A program made the translations under genes and the position numbers. From Cronobacter condimenti 1330 (lineage in GTDB: Bacteria; Pseudomonadota; Gammaproteobacteria; Enterobacterales; Enterobacteriaceae): DNA of 64,000 nt. Location: contig NZ_CP012264.1 of NCBI RefSeq assembly GCF_001277255.1, positions 1,984,001-2,048,000 on the forward strand. The letters run 5' to 3'. The notes beneath the pieces were generated by a model, which saw only the letters and a list, made by a program, of their open reading frames with translations, had not been told where the DNA came from and made no database searches. Below, one piece after another: positions 9,392 through 17,929 of this stretch; position 1 is the first letter of the stretch; every line of letters starts with the position of its first letter.

Positions 9392-9501
9392 CATCGTTCC
9401 CCAAACAGAACGCAGGGTGCCATTTTGTCCTGGTACACAGCCCGATGGGAAGCGCTTATTCTCAGCCCAGAACAAACGGTCATTCAACATGAGGAAAAAA
9501 C

Positions 9502-10254
9502 ATGAACGCACGTTTTAATGAGAAAGTTGTTATCGTGACAGGCGGCACCAGCGGTATCGGGCTTGCGAGCGCAAAAGCCTTCGCAGATGAGGGCGCGCAC
9601 GTCTTTATCACAGGCCGCCGACAGGACGCACTCGACGCCGCGCTGCGCCAGCTAGGTGACAACGTCACGGGTGTGCGTGGCGATATGAGCAAGCTTGCTG
9701 ATATCGATCGCCTGTATGAAGCGGTGCAGCAGCGCCACAGTCATATCGATGTCGTCTTTGCTAACGCGGGCGGCGGCGAGTTTGCGCCGCTTGGCGCGAT
9801 TTCGGAGGCGCACTATCAGGACACCTTCGACACCAACGTCAAAGGTGTATTGTTCACGGTGCAAAAAGCGCTGCCGCTCCTGCGCGACGGGGCATCGATT
9901 GTTCTGACGTCGTCCACCACCAGTGCCACCGGTACGCCAGCCTTCAGCGTGTATTCAGCGACAAAAGCGGCGGTGCGCAGCTTTGCCCGTAACTGGATAC
10001 TGGATGTCAAAGACCGCGGGATCCGCATAAACGCCATCAGCCCTGGTGTGACGGAGACTGCCGGGCTGAATGCGCTTTTTGGCGGCGGCGATCTGGCAGA
10101 AAACGTGAAAAATGACTTCACCGCGCAAATTCCGCTTGGGCGTGTCGGACAACCCGATGAAATCGCCCGCGCGGTGTTGTTCCTGGCCTCCGTGGACGCG
10201 AGTTACGTGAATGGCGTTGAACTGTTTGTCGATGGCGGGATGGCGCAGATTTAA
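9502..10254 (+). CDS. Short-chain dehydrogenase/reductase (classical SDR)
   Basis: A 250-aa cytosolic NAD(P)-dependent oxidoreductase. The cofactor loop TGGTSGIG (13-20), NAGG (88-91), Asn112, a Ser-rich catalytic strand (SSTTS, about 137-141) and YSATK (Tyr151, Lys155) give a complete classical SDR active site. The GRR after strand 2 favours NADP(H). ATGAGGAAAAAAC upstream supplies a ribosome-binding site. It is divergent from the LysR gene and convergent with rstA. The substrate cannot be deduced; such LysR/SDR pairs commonly handle small alcohols, ketones or quinone-like compounds. Confidence 0.9.
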   Translation: MNARFNEKVVIVTGGTSGIGLASAKAFADEGAHVFITGRRQDALDAALRQLGDNVTGVRGDMSKLADIDRLYEAVQQRHSHIDVVFANAGGGEFAPLGAISEAHYQDTFDTNVKGVLFTVQKALPLLRDGASIVLTSSTTSATGTPAFSVYSATKAAVRSFARNWILDVKDRGIRINAISPGVTETAGLNALFGGGDLAENVKNDFTAQIPLGRVGQPDEIARAVLFLASVDASYVNGVELFVDGGMAQI

Positions 10255-10262
10255 AGGCATTA

Positions 10263-10285
10263 GCGCCGCGTGGTGAACGCGGCGC
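10263..10285. terminator. Hairpin between convergent SDR gene and rstA
   Basis: A perfect 8-bp stem (GCGCCGCG / CGCGGCGC) with a 7-nt loop fills the 36-bp gap between the SDR stop and the rstA stop. It lacks a U-tract; it probably acts as a bidirectional barrier or mRNA 3' end. Confidence 0.45.
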
Positions 10286-10290
10286 GGCGA

Positions 10291-11016
10291 TTATGCTTCA
10301 CTTTCCCAGGCATGCGGCGCGAAGAGGTAGCCTTTATTGCGTACAGTTTTGATGCGGTAAGGCTCGGTGGCGCTGTCGTTAAGTTTTTTTCGCAGGCGGG
10401 AAATCGCAACGTCCACGCTGCGATCGAGCCCGTCATAACTCACGCCGCGCAGGTTTTTTAATAGCGCGTCGCGGTCCATTATCTGCCCGGCGTGGGTTGC
10501 CAGTTCCCAGAGCAGGTCGAAATCGGCGGTAGAAAGCGCCACCTGTTCACCCACCAGTGTGACCTGGCGATTCAGAGGGTCAATACAGAGCGTGCCAAAG
10601 CGCAGCGCTTTGTGCGGTTGTCGTGTGGGCGAGTTGTCGGCAGGCGCAGGCGTGGTTACACGCTGGCGCAGGTGCAAACGCAGCCTGGCCAGCAGCACCG
10701 CAGGTGGGGTGGTTTTCAGAATGTAATCATTCGCGCCCATTTCGAGCGACAGAATATGGTTCATGTCGCTGTCGAGCGAAGTTAGCAGCACCACCGGCCC
10801 TTGCCAGTGCGTACGCAGGTCGCGGCAGAGCGTCATGCCGTCTTTGCCCGGCAGCATAATATCCAGCAGCACCAGATCGGGATTTTCGCGCGCAATCACC
10901 GCCTCGGCGCGATCGCCGCGGCTCTCGACAATCACGTCCATATCATGGCGTCCCAGATAGGCGGCGATAAGCTCGCCGACTTCCGGGTCATCTTCAACAA
11001 AAACGATCTTGCTCAT
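10291..11016 (-). CDS. rstA: Response regulator RstA
   Basis: A 241-aa OmpR/PhoB-type response regulator (E. coli RstA 239 aa). Receiver domain with acidic EDD (8-10), phospho-acceptor Asp52 in LVLLDIMLPGKDG, and Lys in the LKTTPP loop; a C-terminal winged helix with DRSVDVAISRLRKKL. The start MSKIVFVEDD at 11016 matches the family; an in-frame upstream extension is not conserved. In E. coli RstA/RstB respond to low Mg2+ and acid through PhoPQ; I see no clear PhoP box here. It follows folM by 75 bp, and its kinase gene is displaced 1.8 kb downstream. Confidence 0.95.
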   Translation of the reverse strand: MSKIVFVEDDPEVGELIAAYLGRHDMDVIVESRGDRAEAVIARENPDLVLLDIMLPGKDGMTLCRDLRTHWQGPVVLLTSLDSDMNHILSLEMGANDYILKTTPPAVLLARLRLHLRQRVTTPAPADNSPTRQPHKALRFGTLCIDPLNRQVTLVGEQVALSTADFDLLWELATHAGQIMDRDALLKNLRGVSYDGLDRSVDVAISRLRKKLNDSATEPYRIKTVRNKGYLFAPHAWESEA

Positions 11017-11091
11017 AGCACTCTGCGTTGGAGTAAAAACACCAGGATACACCGCGCGGGCGCGCCATGCCAGCAACAGCGCCTCAACAGG

Positions 11092-11811
11092 TTAACGCAG
11101 CGGACGACCGCCGTTCACCGGGTAGCTGTGACCCGTCACGTAACGGCTGGTAAGAAGGTAATCGACGAGATCGATAATCTCTTTTTCGCCGGGCGCGATT
11201 TTCATCAGCGACTTGTTGAGGGCCTTCTGGCGGTACTCCGGGTCGTCATGCTCGTTAAAGAGGATAAGCGACGGTGCGATGGCGTTCACTTTGACCTCCG
11301 GCGCCAGCTTGCGCGCAAACGAGCGGGTGAGATTATCAAGCGCCGCTTTGCTGGCCGCATACGCGATATGTTTGTCGCTGCCGCGCTCCACGACATAATC
11401 GGTAAAGTGAATAATATCGCAGGCAGCGTGTCCCTGACCGCGCAGCAGGGGTTCCAGGGCAAAGTTCAGGAGATAGGGCGCGTGAACGTGAATTTGCAGC
11501 ATCGCGCACAGCACTTCAGACGGCGGAACGGCCGGGCTTTCCGCCTGCCACGCGCTGGCGTTATGCAGTAGCGCGCGGATATGCGTGGTGCGGGCCTTTA
11601 CCTCTTCGGCGAAGGCGAGAATGCCGTCGTCATGGCAGAAATCGGCCTCGATGCAGACTGCACCTGCGTCTTCCAGCACATCTATCGCGGGGTAACGGGT
11701 ACGGTAACTCACAATCACATCATGGTGCTGCGCCAGGAAATGGTGCGCCAGCGCCAGACCGATTCGGCGGCCCGCGCCGGTGATAACAATGGGCTTATCC
11801 AGTTTTTTCAT
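11092..11811 (-). CDS. folM: Dihydromonapterin reductase FolM
   Basis: A 239-aa SDR-fold pteridine reductase (E. coli FolM 240 aa) that makes tetrahydromonapterin and can reduce dihydrofolate, using NADPH. TGAGRRIGLALAHHFL is the cofactor loop, with the Arg pair typical of pteridine reductases; YAASKAAL holds the catalytic Tyr and Lys. The C-terminus SYPVNGGRPLR is family-typical. It lies between ydgI/arcD and rstA on the same strand. In E. coli ydgC separates folM from rstA; that gene is missing. Confidence 0.93.
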   Translation of the reverse strand: MKKLDKPIVITGAGRRIGLALAHHFLAQHHDVIVSYRTRYPAIDVLEDAGAVCIEADFCHDDGILAFAEEVKARTTHIRALLHNASAWQAESPAVPPSEVLCAMLQIHVHAPYLLNFALEPLLRGQGHAACDIIHFTDYVVERGSDKHIAYAASKAALDNLTRSFARKLAPEVKVNAIAPSLILFNEHDDPEYRQKALNKSLMKIAPGEKEIIDLVDYLLTSRYVTGHSYPVNGGRPLR

Positions 11812-11844
11812 CCTGACTCTCCTTAGGCTTTAACGGCGAGGAGA

Positions 11845-13227
11845 TTAGCGCACCAGCATCCAGGTGGCGGGCAGCGCGGCGATCAGCAGCAGGCCGATCA
11901 CGATTTTCTCCTGGCCTTTCAGCGCCACGTTTTCTACATGGGTGCGGCGCGCGTAGAGGAAGAACACCACGCCCGGCGCGTAAAGCACTACCGACAGCAG
12001 CAGATGCATCGGGCCTGAGGCATACAGCAACCATAAACCATAAATGCACGCCCCGACAGCAATCGCCTTGTGCAGAGGACGTCTGGCGATTTTCAGCAGA
12101 TAAGCGCCGACCAGGAAATAGGGCACCAGAATCATCTCGGAGGCGATGGTCAGCAGCGTGTTGTAATCGGAGCCGGTTGCCCAGATAAGCACCAGACAGA
12201 TCTGCACGCTGGCGTTGGTCAGCCAGAGCGATGCCGACGGCGCATTGCGCGCATTCTGGCGGGCGAAAAGGCGCGGGAACGCTTTATATTGCGCAGCCAG
12301 CAGCGGCACTTCGGCAGCCATAATGGTCCAGCTCAGGTACGCGCCGCACACGGAGACGATAAGCCCTGCGGCAATGATAACCTCGCCCCACGACCCCATC
12401 ATTTTCACCATCAGGCCTGCCATTGACGGGTTGCGCATTTGCGCAAGCTCCGGGCGTGCCAGAACGCCAAGCGATAACAGGGTCACCAGCAGATAGACGA
12501 CCAGCGCGGCCAGTACGGCCAGCAGGGTGGCCATGCCGACATCTTTTTTATTGCGCGCGCGCGCGGAGACCACCACAGCGCCTTCCACGCCGATAAACAC
12601 CCACAGCGTGATGAGCATGGTGTTTTTTACCTGCTCCCAGACAGGCACGCCGAGATCGACGCCGGTAAAATCGAGCGTAAACGTCGGCAGGCGGAACGCG
12701 ATAATCGCCAGGACAACGAACAGGCCGAGCGGCACGAGCTTAGCAAGCGTCGCGGCCAGGTTGATGCTCGCCGCCGTCTGCACGCCGCGAAGCACCAGAA
12801 AATGTACGACCCACAGCAGCACCGAGGCGCCGACGATAGCCTGCCAGGTGTTGCCGTCGCCAAAAAGACGCAGTTCGGGTGAATCAGTAAAGAAGCTCAG
12901 CGCGGAGAATACGATAACCAGATAGGAAACGTTGGCGATAACGGCGCACAGCCAGTAACCCCAGGCGGAACAGAAACCGACCAGTTCACCGAAGCCTTCG
13001 CGTGCGTAGGTAAAGATGCCGCCATCAAGATCAGGACGCAGGCGGGTAAGAAAGAGCATCGCCAGCGCCAGCAGGAGGATCCCCACACCGGTAATTCCCC
13101 AGCCAATCAGCAGCGCTGCCGGGCTTGCTACCTCGGCCATATTCTGCGGCAGACTGAATACACCAGCACCCAGCATGGAACTTAAAACAAGCGCGGTTAA
13201 CGCGGCGAGGCCAAGCTTCTTTTCCAT
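11845..13227 (-). CDS. arcD: Amino-acid antiporter YdgI/ArcD family (arginine/ornithine-type)
   Basis: A 460-aa inner-membrane APC-superfamily transporter with about 12 membrane segments. The start MEKKLGLAALTALVLSSMLGAGVFSLPQNM at 13227 matches E. coli YdgI (460 aa) and its SSMLGAGVF helix-1 substrate-binding motif; the longer upstream frame is not used. The basic amino-acid/polyamine antiporter family exchanges arginine for ornithine, but the substrate of YdgI itself is unproven. It lies upstream of folM with a 33-bp gap, suggesting co-transcription with folM. Confidence 0.85.
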   Translation of the reverse strand: MEKKLGLAALTALVLSSMLGAGVFSLPQNMAEVASPAALLIGWGITGVGILLLALAMLFLTRLRPDLDGGIFTYAREGFGELVGFCSAWGYWLCAVIANVSYLVIVFSALSFFTDSPELRLFGDGNTWQAIVGASVLLWVVHFLVLRGVQTAASINLAATLAKLVPLGLFVVLAIIAFRLPTFTLDFTGVDLGVPVWEQVKNTMLITLWVFIGVEGAVVVSARARNKKDVGMATLLAVLAALVVYLLVTLLSLGVLARPELAQMRNPSMAGLMVKMMGSWGEVIIAAGLIVSVCGAYLSWTIMAAEVPLLAAQYKAFPRLFARQNARNAPSASLWLTNASVQICLVLIWATGSDYNTLLTIASEMILVPYFLVGAYLLKIARRPLHKAIAVGACIYGLWLLYASGPMHLLLSVVLYAPGVVFFLYARRTHVENVALKGQEKIVIGLLLIAALPATWMLVR

Positions 13228-13370
13228 AGACAACCTGTTTTGCAAAAGGGGAGAACCAGAATAATTATTGTGCCAGAGCGCATAAAAATGGTGGATTGCA
13301 CTAAGGCGCGGGATTTTACGGAGTGCGAAGCTCGCTTGCAATGCGACATACACAAAATGTAGCGGAAAAA

Positions 13371-13400
13371 CAAAAAAAGCGGCCAGGGCCGCTTTTTTTT
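13371..13400 (-). terminator. Strong intrinsic terminator of ydgH
   Basis: GCGGCC/GGCCGC stem with a short loop, flanked by A7 on one side and T8 on the other, so it works in both directions. It begins 13 bp after the ydgH stop and separates ydgH from arcD. Confidence 0.9.
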
Positions 13401-13412
13401 GAGAGAGGGGTC

Positions 13413-14357
13413 TTACTTGTAGAGATCGGCGCTGATGGTCATGTTTCCGCCGCGCTCTTCCCACTGACGGGTAATGTGGTAGTACTTCGCGCCTTTCTTC
13501 GCCGCGCGCTTCGCGACGTTGTAGGAGATATCGGTCATGCTGCTGTAGTGGCCGGTGAACTTCACGCTATCAAACGGCACCATCTGGGCTGCGGTGATTT
13601 TATTCACTTCTTCTACTTTAGTGCCATCGGGCAGAGTGACAGTGTAACGCCCGCCTTTCGAGGACTGCGTTTCAAAGAAGCGGCCGACATCGCTGCTTGG
13701 GGTAGCGGTGGTTGCTACACCCGGAATTTCGACTTTTTTGGCTTCTTCGCCGCCTTTGGCGATAGCTGCGCGGCCAGCCTCGGAATCGGCCGGGATGGCA
13801 TCAGGGCTTTGCAGCACGCGTTTTTTGGCGTCGGCTTTATAAATGAATGCCGTGATGCGCTGATTGCCGCCCTGGTTGGTGTCAACCTGGCGCACAATCC
13901 AGAAGGAGGCCGCACCTTTGGCTTTCGCCTGTTTGGTGATGGCGTCATTCACTTCCGGCTGGCTGCGGTAGAAGCCTTGTACGGTCACCGTGTCGAACGG
14001 CTCAAGCGCGATGGCCTGCTCTTTAGGAAGCTCAACCACGCCATTGATGACACGGTTTTGCGGGGCCTCCGCTTTCGGGGCATTTTCGCGGTAAACATCC
14101 GCCACGACGCGCCAGTTGCCGCTGTTGCCTGTGTCGCTGGTGTCCAGAATATAAAAAGACGCCGCGCCCATATCATCTGCGCGACGGGAAACGGCTTTCG
14201 CCGCTTCGTTAAGGGCGTTGAAGCGGCCCGTGATAACAACACGGTCATACGGCTTCAGCGCCGAGGCTTGTTCCGGCGTTAACTCTGTCGCCGCCTGAGC
14301 TGACAGCGAGGCCGCGGAAAACAGAGCGGTCGCCAGAAGGGTGTTCTTGAGCTTCAT
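13413..14357 (-). CDS. ydgH: Periplasmic stress protein YdgH (three YhcN/BhsA-type domains)
   Basis: A 314-aa exported protein of the same length as E. coli YdgH. Cleavable signal peptide (residues 1 to about 22, ending SAQAA), followed by three repeats of the DUF1471 (YdgH/BhsA/McbA-like) fold, visible as recurring 'PYDRVVITGRF', 'PFDTVTVQGFY' and 'PFDSVKFTGHY' strands. Such proteins respond to envelope or oxidative stress; the biochemical role is not known. Mono-cistronic: terminator downstream, 526-bp intergenic region upstream shared with divergent pntA. Confidence 0.95.
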   Translation of the reverse strand: MKLKNTLLATALFSAASLSAQAATELTPEQASALKPYDRVVITGRFNALNEAAKAVSRRADDMGAASFYILDTSDTGNSGNWRVVADVYRENAPKAEAPQNRVINGVVELPKEQAIALEPFDTVTVQGFYRSQPEVNDAITKQAKAKGAASFWIVRQVDTNQGGNQRITAFIYKADAKKRVLQSPDAIPADSEAGRAAIAKGGEEAKKVEIPGVATTATPSSDVGRFFETQSSKGGRYTVTLPDGTKVEEVNKITAAQMVPFDSVKFTGHYSSMTDISYNVAKRAAKKGAKYYHITRQWEERGGNMTISADLYK

Positions 14358-14883
14358 AAAAATAGTCCTTCACCTTGCGCAAAACAGGTACTGATACAGC
14401 CTGTGTGTAATTGGTTAGTCGTTGATTATTGCATTGAAAGGTGCCGCATGTCTGCGCCATTTTTCACACCTGATGCTGCCGTCTGCGGTTTATAAATAAC
14501 TTCAGGTTATGAATGGTGAAAATCCTCCGCTGACCAGTTAAATTGATAAAGCTTATGACTTTTTAAGTTAAATCCTTGTTAAACCGCGTCGCTTCAGCGG
14601 CGCAGAATCGTTTTTTCCTCACCGTTAAGAGCGCAAACGTAGCGGCTCACGGCCATATTTAAGCAAAAATCCCTGTCAGACGGGCCAGACGCTACACTTT
14701 CACTCATTAACCCTTAAATAGTTGTCCCGGACGGTGGATCGAAGGCGTTTATTTCAGTAGGTTATAGAAAGTTTGTGACAACGATATGGATGGCGAATAC
14801 CACGGCGTCGCGCTTTTTCGCCGGTCGTTTTCGTCTGCTAAGCGAGTGACAGACCATCTTAAAAATCGATGGAAGGGAATACT
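14358..14883. promoter_or_regulatory. Divergent ydgH / pntAB promoter region
   Basis: 526 bp without a credible gene. It must carry the promoters of ydgH (leftward) and pntAB (rightward). It is AT-richer than its surroundings (TTTATAAATAACTTC, TTGATAAAGCTTATGAC). I could not assign hexamers or a regulator site with confidence. Confidence 0.5.
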
Positions 14884-16416
14884 ATGCGTATTGGTGTACC
14901 AAAAGAGCGGGTCGCGCTGGAAACCCGCGTCGCGGCGACCCCAAAAACGGTGGAACAGCTGCTGAAGCTGGGTTTCAGCGTCGCGGTGGAGCGTGATGCC
15001 GGTAAACTGGCAAGTTTCGATGATGAGGCGTTCAGTGCCGTGGGCGCAAGCGTGGTGGAAACCGCTGAGGTCTGGGAATCGGATGTTATCCTGAAGGTGA
15101 ACGCGCCGCAGGATGACGAAATTGCGCAGCTGCGCCCGGGCACGACGCTGATAAGCTTTATCTGGCCTGCCCAGAATCCACAACTGCTGGAAAAACTGGC
15201 GGCGAAAAACGTCACCGTGATGGCGATGGATTCTGTGCCGCGTATTTCCCGCGCGCAGTCGCTGGATGCTTTAAGCTCCATGGCTAACATCGCAGGCTAT
15301 CGCGCGATTGTGGAAGCCGCACACGAGTTTGGTCGTTTCTTCACCGGTCAAATCACCGCAGCCGGTAAAGTGCCGCCCGCCAAGGTGATGGTGATTGGCG
15401 CAGGGGTTGCAGGTCTTGCCGCGATTGGCGCTGCCAACAGCCTTGGTGCGATTGTTCGCGCGTTCGACACCCGCCCGGAAGTCAAAGAGCAGGTGCAGAG
15501 CATGGGCGCCGAGTTCCTGGAGCTCGATTTTAAAGAAGAAGCGGGCAGCGGCGACGGCTACGCCAAAGTGATGTCCGAGGCGTTTATCAAAGCGGAAATG
15601 GCGCTTTTCGCCGCCCAGGCGAAAGAGGTGGACATTATCGTGACCACCGCGTTGATTCCGGGCAAACCGGCACCGAAGCTGATTACCCGTGAAATGGTTG
15701 ATTCCATGCAGCCAGGCAGCGTGATTGTCGATCTCGCCGCGCAAAACGGCGGCAACTGTGAATACACCGTGCCGAATGAAGTTTTTGTCACGCCTGGCGG
15801 CGTGAAGGTCATCGGGTATACCGATCTGCCGGGCCGTTTGCCGACGCAATCCTCCCAGCTTTACGGCACCAACCTGGTGAACCTGCTGAAGCTTTTATGC
15901 AAAGAGAAAGACGGCGCGGTCGTCGTCGATTTTGACGACGTCGTGGTGCGTGGCGTAACCGTGATCCGCGAAGGCGAAGTCACCTGGCCTGCGCCGCCGA
16001 TTCAGGTTTCCGCACAGCCGCAGGCCGCGGCGGCAAAACCAAAAGCCGCGCCGGTTGAGCCGCCTGCGCCTGCGTCGCCGTGGCGTAAATATGCGCTGAT
16101 TGCCCTTGCCATTATTTTGTTTGGCTGGCTTGCTAATGTCGCGCCGAAGGAGTTCCTCGGCCACTTCACCGTCTTTGCGCTCGCCTGCGTGGTTGGCTAC
16201 TACGTGGTGTGGAACGTTTCCCATGCGCTGCATACGCCGCTGATGTCCGTCACCAATGCTATTTCAGGGATTATCGTCGTTGGCGCGCTGCTGCAGATTG
16301 GCGATGGCGGCTGGATAAGCTTCCTGAGCTTCATCGCGATCCTCATCGCCAGCATTAATATTTTTGGTGGTTTCACCGTCACTCAGCGCATGCTGAAAAT
16401 GTTCCGGAAGAACTAA
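14884..16416 (+). CDS. pntA: Proton-translocating NAD(P) transhydrogenase, alpha subunit
   Basis: A 510-aa subunit, equal in length to E. coli PntA. With PntB it uses the proton gradient to transfer hydride from NADH to NADP+. MRIGVPKERVALETRVAATP starts the NAD-binding domain I; VMVIGAGVAGLAAIGAANSLG (about 170-190) is the nucleotide fold; after an Ala/Pro-rich linker, about four membrane helices close the protein. ATG at 14884 has GGAAGGGAA upstream. pntB follows after 10 bp with its own Shine-Dalgarno (AAGGGG), one operon. Confidence 0.98.
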   Translation: MRIGVPKERVALETRVAATPKTVEQLLKLGFSVAVERDAGKLASFDDEAFSAVGASVVETAEVWESDVILKVNAPQDDEIAQLRPGTTLISFIWPAQNPQLLEKLAAKNVTVMAMDSVPRISRAQSLDALSSMANIAGYRAIVEAAHEFGRFFTGQITAAGKVPPAKVMVIGAGVAGLAAIGAANSLGAIVRAFDTRPEVKEQVQSMGAEFLELDFKEEAGSGDGYAKVMSEAFIKAEMALFAAQAKEVDIIVTTALIPGKPAPKLITREMVDSMQPGSVIVDLAAQNGGNCEYTVPNEVFVTPGGVKVIGYTDLPGRLPTQSSQLYGTNLVNLLKLLCKEKDGAVVVDFDDVVVRGVTVIREGEVTWPAPPIQVSAQPQAAAAKPKAAPVEPPAPASPWRKYALIALAIILFGWLANVAPKEFLGHFTVFALACVVGYYVVWNVSHALHTPLMSVTNAISGIIVVGALLQIGDGGWISFLSFIAILIASINIFGGFTVTQRMLKMFRKN

Positions 16417-16426
16417 GGGGTAAGTC

Positions 16427-17815
16427 ATGTCTGGAGGATTAGTTACGGCTGCGTATATTGTCGCCGCAATTCTCTTTATTTTCAGCCTGGCGGGGCTTTC
16501 TAAGCACGAAACCTCACGACAGGGCAACCTGTTCGGTATCGCGGGGATGGCGATTGCGCTGGTCGCGACCATTTTCGGGCCGTATGCCAGTAATGTCGGC
16601 TGGATAATCATCGCGATGGCAATTGGCGGCGCGATCGGGATCCGTCTTGCTAAACGTGTCGAAATGACAGAAATGCCGGAGCTGGTGGCGATTCTGCACA
16701 GCTTCGTAGGCCTGGCGGCGGTGCTGGTGGGCTTTAACAGCTACCTGCATCACGAGCCAGGGCTCGCGCCAGTGCTGGTGAATATTCACCTGACCGAAGT
16801 CTTCCTCGGCATTTTCATCGGTGCGGTGACATTTACCGGCTCGGTGGTGGCGTTTGGAAAACTGCGCGGCAAGATTTCGTCTAAACCGCTGATGCTGCCA
16901 AACCGTCATAAGCTCAACCTGGCGGCGCTGGTCGTGTCCTTTATCCTGCTGCTTATTTTTGTGCAGACGGAGAGCACCGGTACACAGGTATTTGCGCTGT
17001 TTGTGATGACGCTAATTGCGTTAGCGTTCGGCTGGCACCTGGTGGCGTCCATCGGCGGTGCCGATATGCCGGTGGTGGTTTCCATGCTCAACTCTTATTC
17101 CGGTTGGGCGGCCGCTGCGGCGGGCTTTATGCTGAGCAACGATCTGCTGATCGTGACCGGCGCACTGGTAGGTTCTTCGGGCGCCATTCTCTCTTACATC
17201 ATGTGTAAAGCGATGAACCGTTCGTTTATCAGCGTGATTGCAGGCGGTTTCGGCACCGATGGCTCGTCCACTGGCGAGAGCGATGAGGTGGGTGAGCACC
17301 GCGAGATAACGGCAGAAGAGACCGCAGAAATGCTGAAGAACTCGACCTCTGTCATCATCACGCCGGGCTACGGCATGGCGGTAGCGCAGGCACAATATCC
17401 GGTTGCGGAAATTACCGAGAAACTGCGCGCGCGCGGCATCAAAGTCCGCTTCGGTATTCACCCGGTCGCGGGCCGTCTGCCAGGGCATATGAACGTGCTG
17501 CTGGCCGAGGCGAAAGTGCCGTATGACATTGTGCTTGAAATGGATGAAATCAACGACGATTTCACCGACACCGATACGGTGCTGGTCATTGGTGCGAACG
17601 ATACCGTCAACCCGGCGGCACAGGACGATCCGAGAAGCCCCATCGCCGGCATGCCGGTGCTGGAAGTGTGGAAGGCGCAAAACGTTATCGTCTTTAAGCG
17701 TTCTATGAACACCGGCTACGCAGGCGTTCAGAACCCGCTGTTCTTTAAAGAGAATACGCAGATGCTGTTTGGCGATGCGAAAGCGAGCGTGGACGCTATC
17801 CTGAAAGCCCTGTAA
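16427..17815 (+). CDS. pntB: Proton-translocating NAD(P) transhydrogenase, beta subunit
   Basis: A 462-aa subunit identical in length to E. coli PntB. About nine membrane helices (residues 1 to about 260) form the proton channel, followed by a cytoplasmic NADP(H)-binding domain III with GYGMAVAQAQYPVAE, HPVAGRLPGHMNVLLAEA and the SMNTGYAGVQNPLFF C-terminal block. Acts with PntA in the inner membrane as the main NADPH-generating transhydrogenase. Followed immediately by an intrinsic terminator. Confidence 0.98.
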   Translation: MSGGLVTAAYIVAAILFIFSLAGLSKHETSRQGNLFGIAGMAIALVATIFGPYASNVGWIIIAMAIGGAIGIRLAKRVEMTEMPELVAILHSFVGLAAVLVGFNSYLHHEPGLAPVLVNIHLTEVFLGIFIGAVTFTGSVVAFGKLRGKISSKPLMLPNRHKLNLAALVVSFILLLIFVQTESTGTQVFALFVMTLIALAFGWHLVASIGGADMPVVVSMLNSYSGWAAAAAGFMLSNDLLIVTGALVGSSGAILSYIMCKAMNRSFISVIAGGFGTDGSSTGESDEVGEHREITAEETAEMLKNSTSVIITPGYGMAVAQAQYPVAEITEKLRARGIKVRFGIHPVAGRLPGHMNVLLAEAKVPYDIVLEMDEINDDFTDTDTVLVIGANDTVNPAAQDDPRSPIAGMPVLEVWKAQNVIVFKRSMNTGYAGVQNPLFFKENTQMLFGDAKASVDAILKAL

Positions 17816-17832
17816 GGCCGAAAGGTTTGAAA

Positions 17833-17860
17833 CCGCCAGCCTGCTGGCGGTTGTTTTTTT
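17833..17860 (+). terminator. Intrinsic terminator of pntAB
   Basis: Perfect 8-bp stem CCGCCAGC/GCTGGCGG with a 2-nt (functionally 4-nt) loop, then TTGTTTTTTT, 18 bp after the pntB stop. Confidence 0.93.
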
Positions 17861-17882
17861 GCGTCGCATTGACGCGCAGGCA

Positions 17883-17906
17883 ATAAAAAACCCGCCAGGC
17901 GGCGGG
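17883..17906 (-). terminator. Intrinsic terminator of uspE
   Basis: CCCGCC/GGCGGG stem with loop AGGC; on the minus strand it is followed by TTTTTTATT. It lies 24 bp past the uspE stop and faces the pntAB terminator. Confidence 0.88.
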
Positions 17907-17929
17907 TTTAGCGAACACAGCGCGACGTT

